From positions 1-63,496 of the forward strand of contig JAQDCK010000009.1 of assembly GCA_027681045.1 (NCBI GenBank): a stretch of DNA of 63,496 bases. Direction: 5' to 3'. This stretch comes from Lactobacillaceae bacterium AF64-9pH9TA (GTDB taxonomy: Bacteria; Bacillota; Bacilli; Lactobacillales; Lactobacillaceae). Shown here piece after piece: positions 51,288-60,634 of this stretch. Made by a program: the position numbers and the translations under genes. The notes under the pieces are model-generated. The model was not told the origin of the DNA. It was given only the letters and a program-made list of their open reading frames with translations, and made no database searches. Position 1 is the first letter of the stretch. Every line of letters starts with the position of its first letter.

Positions 51288-53210
51288 CTATTTCTCTATC
51301 TTCTGAAACATATAGCGCACCTTGTCCAGGCGGCTGTTTGGACGGCGGGGCTGGATGACTGGCTTGCCGACAGCGGCCTGATACCCTTTCAGTTCTGTAA
51401 GGCATACGCTCTGCCCGTTGGTGTAAAAGGCCAGATCAGTACGGTATGCCTGTATACAGCGGGCGGGAATCTCGCCAGTAAAGACAACTTCATCCTTTTT
51501 TACCTGGACCGTTTCGATGGTGGCACAGTATTTCGGTGCATCATGATAAGCCCTGGAAAGATATTCCCGGGGCGCATAGAGTGTGAAGGAGAGATAAGGT
51601 TCCAGCAGTTGCGTCCCTGATTCCTTCAATGCCTGTTCCAATACAATCGGGGCCAATGAGCGGAAGTCCGCCGGCGTGCTGACCGGACTGTAATAAAGCC
51701 CGTATTCAAAGCAAATCTTACAGTCCGTTACGTTCCAGCCGAACAAGCCCTGCTCCAGCCCGTAACGGATACCATCCCTGACAGCGTTTTGAAAACTCTG
51801 GTTCAAGTATCCCAGCGAAACCCGGCTCTCGTATTGTACACCGGAGCCAAGCGGGAGTGGTGTAACAGACAGTCCGATGGATGCCCAAAACGGGTTGGGC
51901 GGCACCTCGATATGGATGGTGTGGCTGGCTGCTTTGAGCGGCCGCTCCATATAAATGACGGTGGGTTCCTTTACCACTGTTTCAAGCTTGTATTTTTCCG
52001 ACAGCAAAGCGGAAACAACCTCCAACTGCACCCGGCCCAAAAAAGAAAGAATGATCTCATGGGTGATGGAATCCACCTCGCAGCGCAAAAGCGGGTCAGT
52101 ATCCGCAAGTTGCGTAAGAGCGTCCAGCAGCCGTTCTCTTTGCGCTGCCGTTTTCGGCGCAATCGACGTCCGCAGCATGGGGAGGGGGTCCTCACGCCAC
52201 CTTTTACGAGGGAGCCGGGTTGGGTCCCCTAATACATCGTTTAACCTCACGCTGTCGCTGGGAAGGATAACAATTTCACCCGGATAAGCGGTGTCTGTCC
52301 GAACAATTTCCCCTTTGGATGGAATACGCATCTCTGTGATTTTCAGCTTTTCTCTCCCGGCCAGGGCCACCGTATCCCGCAGGCGCAGCGTTCCGCTGTA
52401 TAGCCGTAGATAGACACGCCGCTGGCCGCAATCTGTATACTCCACCTTGAAAACGCTGCCGCATAGGGCGGCGCTCCCCTGTTCCCCAATCGGTTGGAAC
52501 AGCCCTGTCACCGCATCCATCAACGGTTGAATGCCAAGGCCCTTTTTGGCGCTGCCATAATAGACCGGGAACAGGGAGGCGTCTTGAACCCGCCGCTGTT
52601 CCTCCCGCACAAGTTTTTCCCGGCTGATTGGTTCTCCTGCGATATACTTTTCCAATAATTTATCGTTATTTTCGATGACCGCATCCCATGCTTCTATGTC
52701 GGTATTTTCCTCCAGGACTATTTCCGGGGACAGCGACACCGTCTGCTTGATGATAATATCGGCGGAGAGCTTATCCCGAACAGACTGAACCACGCTCTGC
52801 AAATCAACGCCAGCCTGGTCGATCTTGTTGATAAAGATAACGGTGGGAATGTTCATTTTCCGCAGGGCATGGAACAGAATACGGGTCTGGGCCTGCACGC
52901 CATCTTTAGCGGAGATCACCAAGATGGCCCCATCTAAAACAGCCAAAGAGCGGTACACCTCCGCCAAAAAATCCATGTGGCCGGGCGTATCCACAATGTT
53001 GACTTTACATCTGTGCCACTGGAAGGAAGTGACTGCCGCTTGAATGGTAATCCCACGCTGCCGCTCCAAAAACATGGTGTCCGTCCTCGTTGTCCCTTTT
53101 TCGACGCTCCCCGGTTCTGAAATGGCTCCGCTGGCATATAGCAGGCTCTCCGTCAAGGTCGTCTTTCCAGCGTCTACATGGGCAAGAATTCCAATATTGA
53201 TTATTTTCAT
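51288..53210 (-). CDS. tet(W): Tetracycline resistance ribosomal protection protein Tet(W)
   Basis: A 640-residue GTPase of the EF-G-like ribosomal protection class, which releases tetracycline from the ribosome. GTPase motifs are AHVDAGKTT (residues 10-18), DTPGH (74-78) and NKID (127-130). Sequence across the whole length, from [12 protein letters not shown] to the end [15 protein letters not shown], agrees with Tet(W) as remembered, with scattered substitutions, and clearly differs from Tet(M) and Tet(O). The gene is intact. AGGGAGG precedes ATG 53210, and a leader peptide and attenuator precede that. GC content is higher than in the flanking genes, showing transfer, probably from gut Bacillota or bifidobacteria. 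Confidence 0.96.
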   Translation of the reverse strand: MKIINIGILAHVDAGKTTLTESLLYASGAISEPGSVEKGTTRTDTMFLERQRGITIQAAVTSFQWHRCKVNIVDTPGHMDFLAEVYRSLAVLDGAILVISAKDGVQAQTRILFHALRKMNIPTVIFINKIDQAGVDLQSVVQSVRDKLSADIIIKQTVSLSPEIVLEENTDIEAWDAVIENNDKLLEKYIAGEPISREKLVREEQRRVQDASLFPVYYGSAKKGLGIQPLMDAVTGLFQPIGEQGSAALCGSVFKVEYTDCGQRRVYLRLYSGTLRLRDTVALAGREKLKITEMRIPSKGEIVRTDTAYPGEIVILPSDSVRLNDVLGDPTRLPRKRWREDPLPMLRTSIAPKTAAQRERLLDALTQLADTDPLLRCEVDSITHEIILSFLGRVQLEVVSALLSEKYKLETVVKEPTVIYMERPLKAASHTIHIEVPPNPFWASIGLSVTPLPLGSGVQYESRVSLGYLNQSFQNAVRDGIRYGLEQGLFGWNVTDCKICFEYGLYYSPVSTPADFRSLAPIVLEQALKESGTQLLEPYLSFTLYAPREYLSRAYHDAPKYCATIETVQVKKDEVVFTGEIPARCIQAYRTDLAFYTNGQSVCLTELKGYQAAVGKPVIQPRRPNSRLDKVRYMFQKIEK

Positions 53211-53227
53211 GTGATTGTCCTCCCTTT

Positions 53228-53281
53228 ACTGCCCCGAAGGGCATAAAAATCCCCGGCAGTAAAATACTTTTACCACTGGGG
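53228..53281 (-). terminator. tet(W) attenuator hairpins
   Basis: Between leader and gene the minus strand can form ACTGCCGGGGA...CCCTTCGGGGCAGT, or pair CCCCAGTGGTAAAA with TTTTACTGCCGGGG. Such alternative structures match the attenuation model of ribosomal-protection tet genes. Confidence 0.65.
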
Positions 53282-53314
53282 ATGATAATTTGCGGACATA
53301 CACATATACAGCAT
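53270..53314 (-). CDS. tet(W) 14-residue leader peptide
   Basis: ATG at 53314 to TAA at 53272-53270 encodes 14 residues, starting MLYMCMS and ending HPQW. It is close in form to the leader of tet(M) (MLCMPM start). Its 3' end lies inside the first hairpin arm, so ribosome movement under tetracycline would decide which structure forms. Confidence 0.75.
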   Translation of the reverse strand: MLYMCMSANYHPQW

Positions 53315-53588
53315 ACACCTGTTTGTGAGTGCTGTTTTTGGGGATATGTCAAAATTGATAAGGCAAAAGTATTCTTAAATTGGGTGCAAAAAACTAAGCC
53401 CCTACAAAAGGGACTATCATAATCCTTTGTTCCCACTATTTGATTATAGTTTTATTTAAGAATACCTTGCCGCATATTTTTTACTCCTTTTCTGGAATTG
53501 AATTATTTGCTAATTTCCCATAAATTACTACTCAAAGTGCTCTATCACTTGATATATCAACCTTTTAGAGGATTTCGTTGAGTTTAAG

Positions 53589-53663
53589 TTACAACTCAAA
53601 AAATATTATCTTAAACTTCGAAAAAAGCCGTAATAGTAGGCTTCTTAGACATTGAGTTGTAAA
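53589..53663. repeat. Nested inverted repeats upstream of tet(W)
   Basis: TTACAACTCAA (53589-53599) is exactly inverted at 53652-53662. It encloses GTTTAAG/CTTAAAC and an AAGCC/GGCTT hairpin followed by a T-run on the minus strand. The area 53400-53750 is AT-rich, holds no gene, and contains the probable tet(W) promoter (TTGACA at 53352-53347). Confidence 0.5.
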
Positions 53664-53750
53664 ATCCTGGGAAGTTAGCATTATTATATCACATCAGTTT
53701 TAGGAAAACAAGTATCTAAAAGAAATTTTTCTTCCCCTTATATGTAACAA

Positions 53751-53849
53751 TCATACCGGCTTCCTAACGTTCAGAATGGTTTCTACTGTCTGCTGCGGTG
53801 TTTGGTTGGAATTGTCCAGCCAAAAGCCGATCCGTGGTGTTGTCTGCAT
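53751..53849 (-). pseudogene. C-terminal fragment of a small-molecule kinase-like protein
   Basis: A 32-codon frame, MQTTPRIGFWLDNSNQTPQQ and then TVETILN, ending at TGA 53753-53751. The pattern GFWLDxSxxTPxxTVxxIL occurs at the end of P-loop kinase-like proteins (chloramphenicol phosphotransferase/AAA group). No ATP-binding part is present. Probably a relic carried with the tet(W) segment. Assignment is tentative. Confidence 0.3.
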
Positions 53850-54004
53850 TTTACTAAATACAAATTCAATGTATACAGAAAGAAATATATAAGGAGTGGG
53901 AGGGATTCCGCCGTAGTCGGCATTGTAGGAAAATCCAAAAGTTTAGATTTTCTCAAAATGCTTATCTTTTGGTCTTTGGTTCGGAATAGTGTAGTGCTGG
54001 CGGT

Positions 54005-55861
54005 CTATCTATTGTTTTCGGTTGCTTGCTTCTTTACCGTACATGAGCATTTAAGCAGGTCTTCTAAGGCGTTACATTCCTTAATCCCCGGCAGAATCCA
54101 TAAAGTATGCCGCAGGTTGTTGCGGAAAGCCCGATTGGCAAATGGATAATTGGTCGGTCCTGGAGACGTAATGTTCTTCAAGAACTGCCGAACATATTTC
54201 TCATACACGAATTTACCATTCTCATTCGTCCGGAAGAATTCCTTAAAGTTGAAGGAGTACTTGCTAAAGCCATCTCCCGTGAAGTTGATATCTTTAAAGT
54301 GGTCTCCCATCTCAAAAGTGTACATGGAAACCTTCGGCAGAGATTCATACGGATTGACTTCGTTCGGATGTTCATCGGACCAAGCTAGCTTGGCCTCTTG
54401 CTCCATCGTGTAGTCCCAGGTGAAGATCTGTTCTTCTTCGTAGTCTGAGAGCAGGTTGAATGGAGTGCCTGATAATTCCAAAAGCTTGGTGTTTTTCTTG
54501 TTCTTTAATACCGCGTCAAGGACGTTCTGCGCCAGGTCGGTTTGCGTTCCTTCGTGTGCTTCATCAACAATGACTAAATCCCAAGCAACTGAGAAGACAT
54601 CATGGTTTTTGTCGCTGACCTTGCCCCCAATTTCCGTTGAGCCACGTAAATCCTGGATAGAAGCAAAGTAAACGTATGGCTGACCTAAGTTTTCCAGTTC
54701 AGCAACTGACCGGTGCCCACGGTTTCTTGACCCGTAAAGGTACCCTGCTTTAGTCATCCCAATCTTGTTAAAGTCTTCAAACCAGCCCTCATTGACAACC
54801 GGCCGGTGAGTCATGATTAGAACTTTCTTGTACTTGGCTTCTTTTACTAGGCTTAATGCAGTAATAGTCTTACCAAACCGCATCTTGGCATTCCAAAGCA
54901 TCTGGTTATAGTGCTTGAAAGCTGCCTTGGTTTTGTCAATCGCATCCCTTTGTTCCGGTCTAAGAGTGATCTTAAATTTAATCGGTTTATTTTCCTTGGC
55001 TGGCTTGTTATCCAGTTCAATGGCGGTTTTTCCTTCTTTGACAGCAGTGATTGCCTTTTTAGCCGTCTCTAGGTCAACCGTGTACCATTCGTTTCCTTCC
55101 AGACCTTCCGCATGCTTGATCCCAGATCGCCCTAATACCGCGTGAACAGCCTCATCCCCAAACCAGCTTCTGGTTACTTTAGAAAATCCTAATTCGGCCC
55201 ATTCAACAATATACGGCGCTCCTGCCGTCTTCATGTATTGTTTAATACGGTCATCAGCGCACTTGCGCAGATAATCACTATTGGCCTCTAAATTATGGCT
55301 AAGGTCATCATCGATTGATGCCTTGCCAATTTTTCTAGCCCCGATATAGGCGGACCATTTGCCGCTGGAATTGTCCACAGTCTGGATGTAAACCAGTCTT
55401 CTCTCTGAAGAACTGTAAGTTGTTTCTCTGACCGGTTCCCTAAATTTGGCAGTATTGGTATCAACCGGGATCTCATAGTATTTACCAGCAAAGTCGCCTA
55501 ATAAATACCAAATGTTCTTTAATTCTTTTAAAGCCGTCTCTTTAGTAGCCGTTTCTTCCAACGTGTGTGCTTGAATATTCCCGCTTCGTTTAACCTCGTA
55601 CAAGAGATTAAGCGTCCGATCGGTTACATAGCCGCCGTTTCTAAGACGGGTCAAGTTATCGTTAAACGTTGCCCGGTCCTCAACCACCATGTACTTCAGA
55701 TCCATGATGTCCCTGGTGAGCTGCTCAGCGATTTTTCTGACAGTTACTACCTCTTCTGAATAATACCCATCTGAGTATATCTTTTCAGCATGAACCCCGT
55801 TGGTGTAGTACTTTTTTAAGTCGTTGTCATCGGTCATCAAAAACTCGAAATTACTTTTCAT
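54005..55861 (-). pseudogene. Restriction-modification DEAD-box helicase subunit, truncated by the tet(W) element
   Basis: 618 codons; about 603 are native. The N-terminal 150 residues are helical. Then comes a GIY-YIG-like stretch (RRLVYIQ...AYIGARKIGKA, about 155-260). The superfamily 2 helicase core follows: RFGKT (328-332), DEAH (433-436) and ELSGTPFNLL (about 470). The frame diverges after ALEDLLK into a foreign 14-residue tail ending at 54005, so the second RecA domain is lost. Upstream AGAGGTAAGG precedes ATG 55861. It was most likely the restriction motor or nuclease of the same system as the methylases at 47932-49079. Confidence 0.8.
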
Positions 55862-56000
55862 TTTTCCTTACCTCTAACTAGTTAATTAATATTATAGAGG
55901 AAGTTCTCCCCTTTGGGTATTACCTTAGATAAATGGCCATAACACATTCTTAGCTTCAGTACAGGTCATACCCAAATAACATCCCCCATGAAAAATGATC

Positions 56001-56492
56001 TCAATTTCTTCTCTTTTTATTACCAGACACTCCCAATTTGGTCAAAATTGCATTTGCACATGCCTCAGTTAATGGTTTACCTATGGCTTCTTTGTAATTA
56101 AATCCCAACAATTGCATAGTCTTTAGCGTATCTTTATTAAGTAACTCCACCAACTGGTGCAGTGGCTGTACTTGTTCCTTGCTAAGCACCTGGTATTTTT
56201 CAATGATGGAAATAATTTCTTCTAGAGTATTGTGCAGATACTCAATATCTTCATCATTAATACTTACGCTTTCATAGGCTTCTTTGTATACTTGTGCTGT
56301 TCTAATAACATCTTCTCGTTCAGCAAGCAAGCCACTTACTATTTCATCATACGTATTGCGTATCTTATCTGCATTTTTTTCTTTTTTTATCGATTGAATC
56401 TTGCTGTTTACGGCAATTGCAGTACCTTTTACCGCTAATTCTGCCAAATTTGCACTAGCAATAGCAATAGCTTCTGTCACATTTTGATCCAA
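56001..56492 (-). CDS. Hypothetical protein upstream of the R-M genes
   Basis: A 163-residue, mostly helical, AT-rich gene starting at TTG 56492 after AAAGGAAAG. It has an Ala-rich N-terminal helix (TEAIAIASANLAELAVKG), which could be membrane-associating, then charged helices and a C-terminal basic tail (SGNKKRRN). No recognised family. It lies 139 bp upstream of the helicase on the same strand, so it may belong to the same defence locus, but this is inferred only from position and composition. Confidence 0.55.
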   Translation of the reverse strand: MDQNVTEAIAIASANLAELAVKGTAIAVNSKIQSIKKEKNADKIRNTYDEIVSGLLAEREDVIRTAQVYKEAYESVSINDEDIEYLHNTLEEIISIIEKYQVLSKEQVQPLHQLVELLNKDTLKTMQLLGFNYKEAIGKPLTEACANAILTKLGVSGNKKRRN

Positions 56493-56548
56493 TTTATTCT
56501 TTCCTTTCTCTATCAGCTAATCTCTTCTTGTAGCTGTCCTCGACTTCC

Positions 56549-57009
56549 TCAAGCTTCCCCATGATCAAACCACTTGGCAGCCACTTCCTCATACAAGAAA
56601 TCGTTTAAGGCCTGTTGCTCGCCTGTTTCGTAAAAAGCGGCCAGCTTAGTCAAAAATTCTTTTCTTTGTTCAACCGCAACAGCCAAGACCCCCGTGCCAT
56701 TGTGCACGAGAACATGATTGGCGACCAGCTGCGCTGTCCGCTTGTTGCCGGCATTAAACCTCTGGCCTTTGGTAATTACGCCTAGCAGTTTCAAGGCCCG
56801 CTCTCGCGGATTATCAATCTTCTGTGTTTAATAATCGCCTTAACGCTGACTCCTGCCACTCCCTGCCCGTCACAGATCATGGATGTTTCTGGATAGCTGA
56901 TTCCTTCAGCCAGCTCTGTATTGGCAATTTTCCAAATTGTATCATCTAAGAGTCGCTTGGTTCCATAAATCGCCGTCCGCCGGTCCGCTTATACATACTC
57001 ATATTCCAT
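56549..57009 (-). pseudogene. Fic-domain protein, degraded
   Basis: Across two frames the minus strand encodes a Fic-like protein. One frame (from 57009) has a TAA after MEYEYV, then ADRRTAIYGTKRLLDDTIWKIANTELAEG up to about 56815. A shift then leads to DNPRERALKLLGVITKGQRFNAGNKRTAQLVANH, which contains the Fic core F-x-x-GNKRT(A). The catalytic motif normally begins with His (HPFxxGNGR); here the position is Gln. The in-frame stop and shift indicate a pseudogene of an AMPylase-like or toxin protein. Confidence 0.65.
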
Positions 57010-57065
57010 AATCTCATCACCTGCAGCATTTTCTTCCAGTTTACTCTTTTTCCCTATTCCAAAGC

Positions 57066-57107
57066 AAAAAACAGGACTCCGGTCATTCGCCGGAGCCCTG
57101 TTTTGGC
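57066..57107 (-). terminator. Terminator of the SDR pseudogene
   Basis: AAAACAGGGCTCCGG and CCGGAGTCCTGTTTTTT arms around a 7-nt loop on the minus strand. Confidence 0.8.
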
Positions 57108-57191
57108 AGATATTATCAAAAATCAAACAGATGCAATATAAATTTTTAGATGCAGAAAAAATATTAATTAGATTAGATAGATTAGTTACTC

Positions 57192-57941
57192 TCAGATAGC
57201 CAGAGCACCGTCAACCTTGAAGATTGACTCAGTTACGTAGTCTGCCTGGTCAGAAGCCAGGAAAGCGGCCATATTGGTAATGTCTTACGGCTTGCCCATC
57301 CGCTTGACAGGAATGCCGTCGATAATGCTCTTCATGTGCGCTTCTGATTGCTCCGGCGTCAGTCCCGGCACGTTCCAAATATTGGATTCAACCGCGACTG
57401 GAGCGATCGCGTTCACGCGCACGCCGTCTTCAGCCAGTTCAACAGCCCAAACCTTGGTAAAGTTTTCAATGGCTGCCTTGGCGCCAGTGTACATTGACAG
57501 GTTGATTGACGGGTGGGTAGCACCGATGCTGGACAGGTTGATGATGTTGCCCTTTGATTACAAAAGCAGCGGCAAAGACTGAATGGTCATGTCAACCACT
57601 ACCTTGACATCAAGGTCAAATGCCCGGTTGTAGTCTTCCAGCTTCATTTCCTTGATGTTTTGAACTGGGCACCAGCCAGCGCAGTTTACCAAAATGTCCA
57701 GCCGGCCAAAGTGGTCCTTGGCGTAGGTGACAGTCTTGGCTACGTCATCAGTGTTGGTCATGCCCGCTACAACATAATGAATCTTGTCGCTTGAGGCCGC
57801 AGCTTCCTTCAAAGTTGCTTCATGCCGGCCGGTAATGACGACATCAACTCCTTCAGCCGCAAATCTTTCGGCAATTCCTCTGCCAATGCCGGAGCTGTCC
57901 CCGGTAACAATCGCTGCTTGACCCTTTAATTCATTGTACAT
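57192..57941 (-). pseudogene. Short-chain dehydrogenase/reductase with two nonsense codons
   Basis: A continuous frame of about 249 codons encodes a classic SDR: TGDSSGIGRG cofactor motif, NCAG, LSSIG catalytic Ser, and YTGAK catalytic Tyr/Lys, ending FKVDGALAI. It is interrupted by TAA at 57558-57560 (after SLPLLL) and TAA at about 57285-57287 (after RMGKP). In both places family members usually have Glu, so a single GAA-to-TAA change explains each. Everything else is well conserved, which suggests very recent inactivation, or rarely, readthrough. ATG 57941 is the expected start. Confidence 0.78.
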
Positions 57942-58034
57942 GTTCTTTATTACCTCGAATTCTGCAACGTCAGCAAGGCGCCTTGCTCTAACCTTCTTGT
58001 CAAACATGCATGAGTTTCTTTCTTCCCTTAATAT

Positions 58035-58067
58035 ACAAAAAAGAGACTTCCCACAGAAGTCTCTTTC
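58035..58067 (-). terminator. Terminator of the small membrane protein gene
   Basis: AAAGAGACTTCTGTGGGAAGTCTCTTTTTT on the minus strand, just after the stop at 58076. Confidence 0.78.
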
Positions 58068-58075
58068 TCCGCCCA

Positions 58076-58270
58076 CTAAACTCCAAAACGATGGTTGTGT
58101 TTCAACCAGTCCTTGACCAGTTCCTTAGCTACAGCATAAATGCCGATCAAAAGAACGGTCGCGATCAACAATGCAAACATTTCCTCTGGATAGAGAGAAA
58201 CGACAATTGCAAATACAACGAATGCTACAAAGCATACCAACAAGTCAATAATCTTCTCGCTAAGCATCAT
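58076..58270 (-). CDS. Small two-helix membrane protein
   Basis: About 64 residues from MMLSEKIIDLL, with two hydrophobic segments (LLVCFVAFVVFAIVVSLY and ALLIATVLLIGIYAV) and a basic, His-containing tail. The start near 58270 follows GGGTGA. No family assigned. It sits alone between the SDR pseudogene and the S66 peptidase gene and has its own terminator. Confidence 0.55.
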   Translation of the reverse strand: MMLSEKIIDLLVCFVAFVVFAIVVSLYPEEMFALLIATVLLIGIYAVAKELVKDWLKHNHRFGV

Positions 58271-58316
58271 AATCACCCGATTTCTACGGGGCTTAGCGGG
58301 CGGTTTTATACTTATA

Positions 58317-59162
58317 TTATACGCCAACTTCCCTGAAAGCGCACTCTTTCCCCAGCCTTATTGCCTTAGCATCCGGCCGGTGACCAATAAATTCCGTCTT
58401 GGCGATTGAGACATTTGCCGGCAGCAGGTCTAAGAGAATTTCTTCTGGCAACTGGCTTTCCTTTAACTTGTCCAGCTCACTAAAGGTTCCCAGCAAAACG
58501 CCGCTGATCTGGTTAAAAATCCCGGTCTCCCGGCATTGCTCAAGTAAGCTAGCTACCAGTTCTGGCTTCCCACGGTAGGCTTCTAGCAGCAAGATGCTGC
58601 CAGCAAAACCGGGCCAGTAAGGCGTCCCTGCCAGTTTCAGCAGGCAGCGGAGGTTGCCCCCGTAGACTGGCCCTGTCATTTTTTTGCCCCGGACAAAAGT
58701 CACTTCTAGCTCATCCAGCTCCTTTGCAGCTTCTTTTCCTGCCAGCAGGCGGTCAAAATAGCCGCTCTTCAGCAAATCCTTGTTGACCAGGCAATTGCGC
58801 AGCTGGAAGTTGACCGCCTGGTTGCCGTTTTTGGCCAGGGCCGTCAAGATCGTGGTCAAGTCGCTGTAGCCGTAAAAGACCGCCTGGCTGTCCTTGATCT
58901 GATCCAGATCCAAGTGGCCTAAAACCGTATTGGCCAAGTCCCCGCCAGAGATGTCAAAAATATGCCCCATCTCTGGATCCAGGAAGAAACTTTCCAGTTC
59001 CCTGGCCCGCTTTTCTCCCCGGCCAATTAAAGTATCATCGGTCAAAAATGGACTGACCACGACTTCCAGTCCCCGGTCTTCCAGGATCTTTACCAGCTGG
59101 TCAACAACTGGCCAATATGCTCTTTTTAAGGGATTTGAACACCCAACCAGGGCTGCCTTCAT
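58317..59162 (-). CDS. S66-family LD-carboxypeptidase/microcin-immunity-like peptidase
   Basis: A 281-residue S66 serine peptidase. The nucleophile Ser100 is in FYGYSDLT, Glu194 in LLLEAY and His261 in IGHRPDAKAI form the triad, and GGNLRCL precedes the second domain. LdcA members trim the terminal D-alanine from murein tetrapeptides in the cytosol; MccF members cleave peptide-nucleotide toxins. No signal peptide is visible. Sequence does not decide between these two roles. Confidence 0.85.
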   Translation of the reverse strand: MKAALVGCSNPLKRAYWPVVDQLVKILEDRGLEVVVSPFLTDDTLIGRGEKRARELESFFLDPEMGHIFDISGGDLANTVLGHLDLDQIKDSQAVFYGYSDLTTILTALAKNGNQAVNFQLRNCLVNKDLLKSGYFDRLLAGKEAAKELDELEVTFVRGKKMTGPVYGGNLRCLLKLAGTPYWPGFAGSILLLEAYRGKPELVASLLEQCRETGIFNQISGVLLGTFSELDKLKESQLPEEILLDLLPANVSIAKTEFIGHRPDAKAIRLGKECAFREVGV

Positions 59163-59209
59163 TATCCTGTCTCCTTTTCACATAAGCAAAATTATGTAAA
59201 GCTAGTTTT

Positions 59210-60634
59210 CTATTGCCGCAAGCCCTTAGGATAGTAGTTCTTCAGCTGCCCTCTGCCAGATAACTTCCCAAAGCTGAAAATCATCCCCCGGCAGGAAACC
59301 AAGACAAAGCCCTTCAAGCTGCTATTTACTTGCAGGCTTTCCCCGTGCAGGTAGTGGTCATACTCGTCTTCAGTCAGATCAACTACTCTTTCCTGGTCAA
59401 CTTGACCTAAAACTTCCGCTAGCTGGTGGCTTGGCTCAAAGCGCTTCTTCTTCAAGATCCCCAGTTCCAGACCGTTATTTAAAACCTTGATCCCTTTTAA
59501 TAACTCAGGTTCAAGGGCTGGGACAAAGACGTGATCCTGGCTCTTCAGCATCTGGCTTGGCCAGGAAGCCAGACTTTCCGGCCAGTTAAAGCCGGCAATA
59601 GCTTCACTGATATAGCCGGACTCTTCCTTGCTTGGCCGCTCCAGGCTGCTTCTATTCCCTTTATTCTTGCCTTTGCCCTTTTTCTTCTTGTCCTTGCTTT
59701 TTCTGACCGGAGAAAAAACTTCTCCTGCTTCAGCTGCAAAGCTGTCTTCGCCAGCTGCCTTTTGCAGGCTGGCTACAAACTGCCCTTCACCAACACCGTC
59801 CTGTGGCCAAAAACGGGCACAGTTTGCTAAACTAGCATCCCCGTTGCCCCATTCCGGCCGGCCTGGCGCGGCTTTCTCCGCCGCAATTGGCAAAAGCTTA
59901 AAGCCATATTCATCCAGCAGCCAGCTGACGATCTCCTCGTCTTCTTCTGGTGAAAAGGTGCAGGTCGAATAGAGCAAATACCCGCCCGGCTTCAGCATCT
60001 TGACCGCTTCAGTCAAAATTTCCCTTTGCCGGTCAGCGCAGAGGTCGACATTCTCCTGGCTCCAGTACTTGATGGCGTCCTCGCTCTTTCTGAACATCCC
60101 TTCCCCGCTGCATGGCGCGTCCACTAAGATCGCGTCAAAAAATCCCGGGAAACGGGCGCTCAAGGCAAAAGAGTCGCAGTTGGTAACGATAGCGTTTGCT
60201 ACGCCCCAGCGCTCCAGGTTTTCCCGTAAAATTTTGGCCCGGGAAGGCGAAATTTCATTAGCTACTAGCAGCCCTTGACCTTCTAGCTTCTGGGCTAAAG
60301 CCGTGCTTTTCCCGCCGGGAGCCGCGCACAAGTCCAAGACCTTGTCGCCGGGCTTAACCGGAATCGCATGGGCCGGGAACATGGCTGCCGGGTCTTGCGA
60401 GTAAACCAGGCCAGCCGTCCATTCCGGATCCTTGCCGTAAACTTCACCGTAATAAGCGTTAGGGATGCCGGGCACCGCCTCTTCTTGCGGGTATGCGACT
60501 GCTCCCTTTTTCAAACTGTTGATCCGGTAGGCCTTCTTGCTTGGCTCTTGTAAAGATTCAAGCAGCTTTCCTGCTTCTTCCTGGCCAAGCAGACCCGTAA
60601 ATTTCTCCTTAAACTGGTCTGGGATCTCAATCAT
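59210..60634 (-). CDS. rsmF: 16S rRNA m5C methyltransferase, RsmF/YebU type
   Basis: A 474-residue NOL1/NOP2/Sun-family enzyme. The catalytic domain (about residues 50-290) has motif I LDLCAAPGGKSTALAQ, motif IV VDAPCSGEGMFRK with one catalytic Cys, and motif VI LYSTCTFSPEEDE with the second. A Lys-rich linker (KDKKKKGKGKNKG) separates it from a C-terminal RNA-binding PUA-like domain. It methylates a cytosine in 16S rRNA. The start overlaps the downstream-oriented membrane protein gene by 8 nt. Confidence 0.88.
   Translation of the reverse strand: MIEIPDQFKEKFTGLLGQEEAGKLLESLQEPSKKAYRINSLKKGAVAYPQEEAVPGIPNAYYGEVYGKDPEWTAGLVYSQDPAAMFPAHAIPVKPGDKVLDLCAAPGGKSTALAQKLEGQGLLVANEISPSRAKILRENLERWGVANAIVTNCDSFALSARFPGFFDAILVDAPCSGEGMFRKSEDAIKYWSQENVDLCADRQREILTEAVKMLKPGGYLLYSTCTFSPEEDEEIVSWLLDEYGFKLLPIAAEKAAPGRPEWGNGDASLANCARFWPQDGVGEGQFVASLQKAAGEDSFAAEAGEVFSPVRKSKDKKKKGKGKNKGNRSSLERPSKEESGYISEAIAGFNWPESLASWPSQMLKSQDHVFVPALEPELLKGIKVLNNGLELGILKKKRFEPSHQLAEVLGQVDQERVVDLTEDEYDHYLHGESLQVNSSLKGFVLVSCRGMIFSFGKLSGRGQLKNYYPKGLRQ

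Larger units (their letters stand above)
49076..54053. mobile_element. tet(W)-carrying mobilisable element remnant inserted in an R-M locus
   Basis: About 5 kb of distinct base composition and codon use. It contains a 3'-truncated relaxase gene, mobC, a candidate transfer origin, tet(W) with leader and attenuator, and an AT-rich regulatory region. Boundaries are set where R-M homology stops on each side, near 49076-49085 and near 54053, and are approximate. No integrase, transposase or terminal repeats were found, so it is probably a partial element. Confidence 0.75.

Noticed and set aside
51220..51405. A 61-codon frame overlapping the 3' end of tet(W)
   Set aside because: It starts within tet(W) in another frame; only the last 20 codons lie outside it. 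There is no ribosome-binding site.
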